From the NCBI GenBank assembly GCA_009760855.2, contig WPIO01000041.1:557001-621000 (forward strand): 64,000 bases of DNA, in the 5' to 3' direction. Of the stretch, positions 56,311 to 64,000 are shown piece after piece. Positions within the stretch are counted from its first letter, which is position 1; each line of letters opens with the position of its first letter. Below the pieces are notes generated by a model that was given only the letters and a program-made list of their open reading frames with translations, had not been told where the DNA came from and did not search any database. Source of the DNA: Cristatella mucedo (taxonomy: Eukaryota > Bryozoa > Phylactolaemata > Cristatellidae). The translations under genes were made by a program, and so were the position numbers.

Positions 56311-56825
56311 CATGCAAACCACTGTATTCATTTGCTTGCTTAAGTAAAAAATCCAAATCTATTCACTAGATCGTCTGGTAGGACGGCAGAAAATATATAT
56401 TTAATATAGCAGTTTGGTGAATTATATTGTTCAATATGCATACGACTCTCTAGGGACCCGTAGAGCCTATCCATCGACACTAAGAGAGCGCTCTTGTCCC
56501 ATGTAAAAATATCTCCTAGATTAGTGACTTTATATTCCTAGATCGGTTCATGTCGCCTACATGGACGGTTAACCAACTTCACAAGACACAACTGTATACA
56601 GCCATCCAGAAGCTTGATCGGCGTGGCGGTTGCCAGTGTTAGCCATCAAAATCGGATCGCATCACTTTCTCCCTTGAAAGGTGAGCTGTCTAAGTTATTC
56701 GGCGACTAGTGACTAGATTTTACCTGCGCATATTAGCAATCATTCTGTCAGCATGAATAGCGCTTTGCGTTCCTAAAGTAATAAAAATTGAAAATTAACC
56801 TACCGCCCACGAGGGGAAACTTGTT
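56311..56825. other. Unassigned spacer
   Basis: No feature recognised. Confidence 0.3.
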
Positions 56826-57045
56826 TTCTTTTTAAGCACTTTATATTTGCTGTAAAAGAAGCGTAATCGAACGGCAATATATATAATCGAATATATATGA
56901 ATATATGAATATATGAATAATCGAACGGCAAGTGGTAAACTTCTGCGAGCGCTGAAAGGTGCGTGCTATCATTCAAAAATGTGCATGCTTCCTTTTCATT
57001 GTATGTAAAGTGCGTAGAAAAAGATTTAGTTTTTTTTTGTTATTG
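56826..57045. repeat. LINE-A tail relics around an AT microsatellite
   Basis: ttttaagcactttatatttgctgtaaaagaagcg (56834) resembles the antisense tail, and gtatgtaaagtgcgtagaaaaagatttag (57001) the sense tail. Between them is a tatatgaa repeat (56877-56925). Confidence 0.45.
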
Positions 57046-57178
57046 CGGCATACCAATCTATAGCTATTGTTATTTATAACAGCCTTTTGCCAGGCTGAGT
57101 TTGTTAACGCCTCTCACCGTTCATTCATACGATTCGAGGTCAATTTTCTGCTTTAAGTATTCGTCGAACGAGCGGCTC

Positions 57179-59322
57179 ACATTCATAGCCAACAGTCATA
57201 GCCAACATTCATGGCTAACATTCATGGCTAACATTCATAGCCAACAGTCATAGCCAACATTCATGGCTAACATTCATGGCTAACATTCATAGCCAACAGT
57301 CATAGCCAACATTCATGGCCAACATTCATGGCTAACATTCATGGCTAACATTTATAGCCAACATTCATGGCTAACATTCATAGCTAACATTTATAGCTAA
57401 CATTCATAGCTAACATTTATAGCCAACATTCATGGCCAACATTCATAGCTAACATTTATAGCCAACATTCATGGCCAACAGTCATAGCCAACATTCATGG
57501 CCAACATTCATGGCTAACATTCATGGCTAACATTTATAGCCAACATTCATGGCTAACATTCATAGCTAACATTTATAGCTAACATTCATAGCTAACATTT
57601 ATAGCCAACATTCATGGCCAACATTCATAGCTAACATTTATAGCCAACATTCATGGCCAACAGTCATAGCCAACATTCATGGCCAACATTCATGGCTAAC
57701 ATTCATGGCTAACATTTATAGCCAACATTCATGGCTAACATTCATAGCTAACATTTATAGCTAACATTCATAGCTAACATTTATAGCCAACATTCATGGC
57801 CAACATTCATGGCTAACATTTATAGCCAACATTCATGGCCAACATTCATAGCTAACATTTATAGCCAACATTCATGGCCAACATTCATGGCTAACATTCA
57901 TAGCTAACATTTATAGCTAACATTCATAGCTAACATTTATAGCCAACATTCATGGCCAACATTCATAGCTAACATTTATAGCCAACATTCATGGCCAACA
58001 GTCATAGCCAACATTCATGGCCAACATTCATGGCTAACATTCATGGCTAACATTTATAGCCAACATTCATGGCTAACATTCATAGCTAACATTTATAGCT
58101 AACATTCATAGCTAACATTTATAGCCAACATTCATGGCCAACATTCATGGCTAACATTTATAGCCAACATTCATGGCCAACATTCATAGCTAACATTTAT
58201 AGCCAACATTCATGGCCAACATTCATGGCTAACATTTATAGCCAACATTCATGGCCAACATTCATGGCTAACATTCATAGCCAACAGTCATAGCCAACAT
58301 TCATGGCTAACATTCATGGCTAACATTCATAGCCAACAGTCATAGCCAACATTCATGGCCAACATTCATGGCTAACATTCATGGCTAACATTTATAGCCA
58401 ACATTCATGGCTAACATTCATAGCTAACATTTATAGCCAACATTCATGGCCAACATTCATGGCTAACATTTATAGCCAACATTCACGGCCAACATTCATG
58501 GCTAACATTCATGGCTAACATTCATAGCCAACAGTCATAGCCAACATTCATGGCTAACATTCATGGCTAACATTCATAGCCAACAGTCATAGCCAACATT
58601 CATGGCCAACATTCATGGCTAACATTCATGGCTAACATTTATAGCCAACATTCATGGCTAACATTCATAGCTAACATTTATAGCTAACAATCATAGCTAA
58701 CATTTATAGCCAACATTCATGGCCAACATTCATAGCTAACATTTATAGCCAACATTCATGGCCAACAGTCATAGCCAACATTCATGGCCAACATTCATGG
58801 CTAACATTCATGGCTAACATTTATAGCCAACATTTATGGCTAACATTCATAGCTAACATTTATAGCTAACATTCATAGCTAACATTTATAGCCAACATTC
58901 ATGGCCAACATTCATGGCTAACATTTATAGCCAACATTCATGGCCAACATTCATAGCTAACATTTATAGCCAACATTCATGGCCAACATTCATGGCTAAC
59001 ATTTATAGCCAACATTCATGGCCAACATTCATGGCTAACATTCATAGCCAACAGTCATAGCCAACATTCATGGCTAACATTCATGGCTAACATTCATAGC
59101 CAACAGTCATAGCCAACATTCATGGCCAACATTCATGGCTAACATTCATGGCTAACATTTATAGCCAACATTCATGGCTAACATTCATAGCTAACATTTA
59201 TAGCTAACATTCATAGCTAACATTTATAGCCAACAGTCATGGCCAACATTCATAGCTAACATTTATAGCCAACATTGATGGCCAACATTCATGGCTAACA
59301 TTTATAGCCAACATTCATGGCT
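57179..59322. repeat. 2.1-kb minisatellite, 13-bp unit with higher-order organisation
   Basis: About 165 tandem copies of aacattYatRgcY (13 bp). Four main unit types differ at the t/c, a/g and c/t positions, plus a rarer aacagtcatagcc unit. That rare unit starts at 57191, 57243, 57295, 57477, 57659, 57997, 58283, 58335, 58530, 58582, 58764, 59050 and 59102 (variant at 59232). Every spacing is an exact multiple of 13 (52, 182, 338, 286, 195, 130), so there are no net indels over 2 kb. Spacings of 52, 182 and 286 recur, indicating duplication of multi-unit blocks. No open frame persists because 13 is not divisible by 3. Confidence 0.97.
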
Positions 59323-60547
59323 ATTCTAGCTGGTCGTTCACCCTGTTCACAACCTTCGTTTACGCGCTCCATTGTTGTCGTTTTTCGACTGTGGCTTTGT
59401 ACTACACGAGACATGGCTCATGAGGCGTTCAATTAACAATCTAGATATGTATCTTGGATCGACTCGGATCGATTAACATAAGTCAGAAAACTTCTAGAGA
59501 TAAATTGAGCAAAACCACAGCATCTAAAACGAGCAGTTTAGACGTCCGTGAGGTCGTATAATCTGGCGTTTCTCTGGGTGAGCACAGAGTGCAACTCAAC
59601 CCGTGTAGATGGAGTGATTACAAAATGTTGCTCATCCTCCTTGTCCTCCTTTGTTGTGTCCTTCAATGTGCTCGGGAATGGGTCCTTTAAGGTGTCCTTG
59701 AAGATGGTGGATTCACCATCAAGGGTCGGCCGGCTCACAGTTGAGGTCCTCCTAGATGAATCATCGGGGTTGACCAGGGGAGAGAAAGAGTCGGGTGGGA
59801 GAAGGTACTCAAAGTACTTGCTAGTACTCAATGCTCCCTATAACGTGTTCTTCAATATGCGATACAACGAGTGCTAAATTGAATTGAATTGTCCAACGAG
59901 AGATTTACAAAAACATATTTGAGCGCGTCCTTCGGTGGGCGCTTCGGTGGCACGTCATTGTCAAAAAAGAAGCCGCGAAAGGTACAGACGAGGAAAAAAG
60001 AACACTTTACTCGCTTTATTTATTTATATATTCGTTTATGTTTATTTGTATCTTTATTTATTTATCTTTATCTATATGTTTTTTATTATTAAATCCAACA
60101 CCTTAAAGCAGATGAAATTTTGCGTCCAATTCAGCAAGTTTTCTGTTTTGACGCCTCAGCACGTCTGTGCACAGTAAGCATTTCTGTACGCGACTGCCGC
60201 ATTTCTATCCTTTGTTGATGCGTACGCGAAATCTGTGCAGGTGAATAAGTAATTCTTTGTAACTTTAGTAACAGCTGACTTACTGCCATGAACTGCTGCT
60301 GTGCGACCGCCATTACTGTGTGCAACCAAGATTTAAAAGAACCAGCGTTAGCGAGTGAAGGTAAAGAGACCAAAAACAATTGATAACAGATTGTGTTTCA
60401 TGGCTATTATTCGAAAATTGGGCAAGTACGAACAACTAAGCAATTACTTCTCTTTGATTAGTGTCTTCCGTTAATATGCAGAAGCTATGAAATCCTTACA
60501 CATCGTCGTACGTAAGTATCCGAATCAAAGTAACAGCCGATTTATAG
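59323..60547. other. Mostly unassigned; one possible minus-strand open frame
   Basis: The minus-strand frame 59538-59831 (97 codons, Ser/Thr/Asp-rich, containing KYFEYLLPPDSFSPLVNPD) has a protein-like composition but no recognised domain and no splice evidence. 60000-60090 is TTTA-rich low complexity. Confidence 0.25.
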
Positions 60548-60799
60548 GTCAGACCTGCTGACGGAGAGGTCAGACCTGCTGACGGAGAGGTCAGACTTGC
60601 TGACGGAGAGGTCAGACCTGCTGACGGAGAGGTCAGACCTGCTGACGGAGAGGTCAGACCTGCTGACGGAGAGGTCAGACCTGCTGACGGAGAGGTCAGA
60701 CCTGCTGGCGGAGAGGTCAGACCTGCTGACGGAGAGGTCAGACCTGCTGACGGAGAGGTCAGACCTGCTGGCGGAGAGGTCAGACCTGCTGACGGAGAG
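60548..60799. repeat. 21-bp tandem repeat, 12 copies, open on both strands
   Basis: The unit gtcagacctgctgacggagag is repeated 12 times with only a few single-base variants (cttgc, tggcg). Because 21 is a multiple of 3, it is open in several frames: minus-strand 60496-60972 encodes 158 codons with the heptad SAGLTSP/PAGLTSP; plus-strand 60597-60815 encodes LLTERSD/LLAERSD. Variants switch Ser to Pro and Thr to Ala without breaking the frame. No signal peptide or domain is visible. It may be a minisatellite or part of a repetitive protein. Confidence 0.9.
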
Positions 60800-60997
60800 G
60801 ACGCATGCTCATTAGCGATCCTATTGTGATTTGCGAAAAGCAGCTCACGGCTTACGGACTTTTCTTTCGGCGCACTTTTTTGTAGCAGCCGAACCCGCGT
60901 CAAAACTTTCCGCTTGCGATCGCATCCACACATAGAAGGCCTAACGTTGCGGTTACTCTTGGTGACGGCCATTTATTTATGACAGATATTCCTTAGT
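60800..60997. other. Unassigned spacer (may belong to the minus-strand repeat-containing frame)
   Basis: The minus-strand frame that crosses the 21-bp repeat starts here, at MAVTKSNRNVRPS. It is basic and without a known motif. Confidence 0.25.
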
Positions 60998-61292
60998 ATA
61001 AACATTATTAATGCACTTAATAAAGCGCCCTCAGAGAACTCAATCACTTTCTTGGCACTTTACATTTACTGCAAAGGGAACCGCGATTGAATGGTGAGTA
61101 ATATCATGCTTGATAAACAACATGAATACCATAGTTAGGGGTGACTTGCACAGGGTCAACATGCAAATATGGTTAACGGCAGTATACACAGTGTCAGCAT
61201 GCATAAGCACATTAAGGACGAATCACGGGGACTCCCTAAAAGGCTGTCCTAAATAGGTGTGTTTTTAAGTTCTTTTTAAATGTGGTCAAGTC
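60998..61292 (-). mobile_element. LINE-A copy A18, 3' UTR only, head-to-head with A19
   Basis: Antisense (ATT)n relic, stem-loop (61020-61060), then gtgacttgcacagggtcaacatgcaaatatgg and tttttaaatgtggtcaagtca. It joins the sense copy A19 directly at about 61292. Confidence 0.85.
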
Positions 61293-62578
61293 AAAGTTCT
61301 TCTAGAGCACCTCTCATCTCGCCCGGGCATCACTGGCACTGCTCTGCAGTGGTTCAGGTCCTATGTCAGTAGGAGACTCCAGTATTAACGTGAATGGACA
61401 AAGATCATCTGAGGGACCTCTGAAATATGGAGTACCTCAGGGCTCCGTGCTAGGTCCGGTTCTTTTCACGGTTTATACTCTCCCTCTTGCTGATGTGATT
61501 GCCAAGCACAATCTAGGCTCTCACTTCTATGTGGATGACACTCAGTTGTACCTTTGCTTTGATCCCTCCCAGCCTTCGAGCACCTCAAATTCTCTCAACT
61601 CACTCGCAGCATGTATTGATTACATCCGCACTTGGATGGCAGCAAATTTTCTAAAACTAAATGATGATAAAAATAACTTACTAGTTATGGGCAAACCCAG
61701 TGTGATTCAGAGATTGGAAAGGCTGAAGCTCAAAATTGGCTCTGCCAGCATATCTCCTGCTGAATAAGCACGAAATCTAGGTGTCATGTTCCAAAGCAAC
61801 CTCTCGTTTTACAACCACTTCAGCTCCACAATCAAGTCTGCCTACTTTCAGCTTCATAACATTGCTGAAATTCGGGCTTGTTTAGATAAGGATACCACGT
61901 CCAAATTGGTCCATGCATTCGTGACATCCCGTCTCGACTTCTGCAACTCACTGCTTACTGGCCTACCAGCATGTGCGATCAGACGATTGCAGGTAGTGCA
62001 AAACTCTGCAGCTAGGCTTGTCTGTCGTGAGCGTCGCAGTTGCCACATTACTCCACTTCTCGCCGACCTGCACTGGCTACCAGTCAAGCAACGGATTGAC
62101 ATCAAGGTTTTGTCGCTCACTTTTAGGTCCCTTCATTCTATGGCTGCAGCCTATCTGTCAGATATACTACCCCATCAGGCCAAGCATCTTACCACCCGCT
62201 TTTCGGAATCCAACAGTCGACAAATACCTCATACAAACCTTAAATCCTTTGGAGACCGTGCATTTAGTTCGTATGCTCCCAAAGCCTGGAACTCCCTCCC
62301 GACCTGCGTCAGAACATCCCCTGACCTGACCACATTTAAAAGGAACTTAGAACACACCTATTTAGGACAGCATTTAGTGGGTCCATGTGATTCGTCCTTC
62401 ACGTGCTTATGCATGCTGACACTGTGCATGCTGCCACTAACCATGTTATTCATTTTTTTTGTTTTTTCAAGCATGATTTTACTTACCATTCAACTGCATT
62501 TACCTTTGCAGCAAATGTAAAGCGCCTAAAAAGAGATTAAGTTCTCTGAGGGCGCTTTATCAAGTACATCATTATTAT
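61293..62578 (+). mobile_element. LINE-A copy A19, well preserved
   Basis: This begins just after RT motif A. Frame 1 (61363-61767) has GVPQGSVLGPVLFTVYTLP, motif C FYVDDTQLYLCFDPSQ (YADD changed to YVDD) and WMAANFLKLNDDKNNLLVMG. A stop at 61765 ends it. Frame 2 (61786-62520) covers the C-terminus through KAWNSLPTCVRTSPDLTTF. The stem-loop (62519-62560) and (ATT)n close the element. Confidence 0.9.
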
Positions 62579-63024
62579 TACTATTGTTATTATTATATCC
62601 GCCGCTTCAATTAATAGCAGTGTCTAAATTGTTTAAGGAGACAGCCCGTTAAGGTGACGGGAAACTCTTGTCCTGCTTGAATATCGGAGCTCCGATATTC
62701 AAGAAAGTACACAACACGGATGGACGTTTCCAAGAATGATATGAATACTGCTTAGATATATTATCAAAAAACAGTTCCATTAAAAGGGCAGCCTTTCATA
62801 GGCAGACCAGCATTGTTGCGAGACCAAATGAGGACATTCAGAATAACTGTACTGGCCGTCGTAATTAAGAACCAGCCGTGTATGAATTAAAGAGTTACTT
62901 TGCTTCCCTCCAAGTGCGAATACTTGCCTTTCACGCGTGCACTTAATGAGATAGGGCGTGCTTAGATATCAGCCTCATTCAATATCGCGACAATTAAAAA
63001 GAATAATAATTATGGGAAATGTTG
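62579..63024. other. Unassigned spacer with a perfect palindrome
   Basis: 62676-62703 is a 28-bp perfect palindrome centred on ggagctcc, with arms cttgaatatc. Otherwise nothing recognised. Confidence 0.6.
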
Positions 63025-63660
63025 GAGCGCCATTAGATAATTTAATATCTCTCTCTAGGCATTCTAAAAATTTAAAGAAAAAGTATTTCAATTACTTAGT
63101 GATGGCACGATCAGTGTCAGCACGCTTATGCGCACACAAAAAATTGTATACGGGTCCGGAAAAGGCTTCGAGTGACACGCTCGTTTTTCGCTTCTTTTTA
63201 ATTAAATCAAGTCAAGTCATGTAGCGATGCAATGTAAGAGAGACGCTTTCCACGTCTTCAGAGGACACTCACACACTAAAGGCACGGTCTACGCAGGACT
63301 TTAGGCTAGTCGGAAGGTCACAGGTAAATGGCTCGAGTGACAGAGAAGAAACATGAGCATGAGAGGCACAATCTTGATATGCTACTTGATGACAGCCAGA
63401 GTATGAAAATCCGTACCGTAAAGAGGGTTCAAAGTGCAAAGTTCGCGACTGACATTCCTAGCTGCAGAAATTCAGATAACAGAAAGTGCCTTGAATTGAG
63501 TCTGCCAGAATACATGCTACCACGTGACGTCGTAGCAGAAGTCGGGGCGGGGTGTCACGGTTTCACTTGGAACTCCTTAGACGCGGTATCCCTGCCTATA
63601 TTGCCAACCCGAGTTTGTGCAATTCCACGTCAGCTAAAAGCAGACGGAATTGAGCAATTG
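63025..63660 (-). mobile_element. LINE-A copy A20, old
   Basis: Antisense tail relic (atatctctctctaggcattct), gatcagtgtcagcacgcttatgcgcac, tctttttaattaaatcaagtca and gacgcggtatccctgcc align in order to the LINE-A 3' half. The plus-strand 111-codon frame across it is coincidental. Confidence 0.6.
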
Positions 63661-63661
63661 T

Positions 63662-63725
63662 GAAGCGCCTAGATAGAGACCGAGTTCTCTGAGGGCGCTT
63701 TGTCAAATGTATTGTCATTATGAAA
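63662..63725 (+). repeat. LINE-A tail fragment
   Basis: gaagcgcctagatagagaccgagttctctgagggcgctttgtcaaatg: terminal stem-loop only, abutting the antisense copy A20. Confidence 0.8.
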
Positions 63726-63774
63726 ATTATTACTGTTAAGCTGACGGTTTTACCCAATGAAAGGTAATTTTAGA

Positions 63775-63850
63775 ATGAAATGAAATGTATCTTTGTCTGT
63801 AACTTGACAGTGACTATGTGAGTGTTACGCAGGGAATTTTTCTATAGTGA
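63775..63850 (-). repeat. LINE-B tail fragment B12
   Basis: aatgaaatgtatctttgtctgtaacttgacagtgac is the antisense LINE-B tail, followed by tgttacgcagggaatttttctatag. Confidence 0.6.
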
Positions 63851-63867
63851 ACTCGTAGCCATCGTGT

Positions 63868-63912
63868 GGATATCAGCTTTATCAAGTGCAATATTATTAT
63901 TATTATTATCAG
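63868..63912 (+). repeat. LINE-A extreme 3' end fragment
   Basis: gctttatcaagtgcaatattattattattattatc: the last 40 bp of LINE-A only. Confidence 0.7.
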
Positions 63913-64000
63913 TGCGCATTCGGCAACCAACAGTCCGGATACTATTTGAGAAATGCTGGCCGAGCTAAGGTTTTTGTTGTTATGTTTTTCTACTTTTTTT

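Noticed and set aside
57179-59322. Possible CRISPR array
   Set aside because: The repeats are 13 bp, directly adjacent, with no unique spacers, in a eukaryotic genome. It is a minisatellite.
63328-63663. Plus-strand 111-codon ORF
   Set aside because: It lies antisense across an old LINE-A copy whose blocks align in order on the minus strand; coincidental openness.

Overview
This window is metazoan nuclear DNA, probably from an aquatic invertebrate. There are no bacterial operons. One exon has consensus splice sites, there are two intronless rhodopsin-type receptors and one decayed receptor copy, and most of the rest is transposon debris. The dominant repeats are CR1/L2-clade non-LTR retrotransposons, with tRNA-derived SINEs, a Ty3/gypsy gag remnant, a Tigger/pogo remnant, a hAT-type MITE, minisatellites and long (GA)n and (TA)n tracts. 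I cannot name the species from sequence alone.

Layout. 0-0.4 kb: a flotillin-like C-terminal coding exon. 0.7-13 kb: SINE1, LINE-A and LINE-B fragments, including the longest LINE-A copy (5.84-8.70 kb); just upstream of that copy lies a strong hairpin with a let-7-type seed on its 5' arm. 14-17.1 kb: a GC-rich island carrying receptor gene 1 (plus strand). 18-22.4 kb: nested LINE-A copies, SINE2, and a fragment of an unidentified protein-coding repeat (family U). 23.7-24.7 kb: a decayed duplicate of receptor gene 1, split by a LINE-B insertion. 25-39 kb: LINE-B and LINE-A fragments, including the best-preserved reverse transcriptase (29.8-31.3 kb). 40-41.2 kb: a second GC-rich island of uncertain content. 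42-44 kb: LINE-B interrupted by a short unclassified repeat (R1). 45.6-46.8 kb: receptor gene 2 (minus strand). 48-56.3 kb: nested LINEs, the hAT MITE, the Tigger remnant, the gag remnant and the longest U copy. 57.2-59.3 kb: a 2.1-kb minisatellite with a strictly kept 13-bp register. 60.5-60.8 kb: a 21-bp repeat open on both strands. 61-64 kb: more LINE-A.

How the parts relate. The two receptors are paralogues: they share a FGYN-x-K second extracellular loop, a CWGP motif, and a TM7 in which NPxxY is replaced. The pseudogene shows the cluster was once larger. SINE1 ends in a degraded version of the LINE-A 3' stem-loop, so LINE-A probably mobilised it. LINE-B has a different tail with TACAT-type repeats. 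Nested insertions give relative ages. Homology calls come from reading motifs by eye; no database search was possible.
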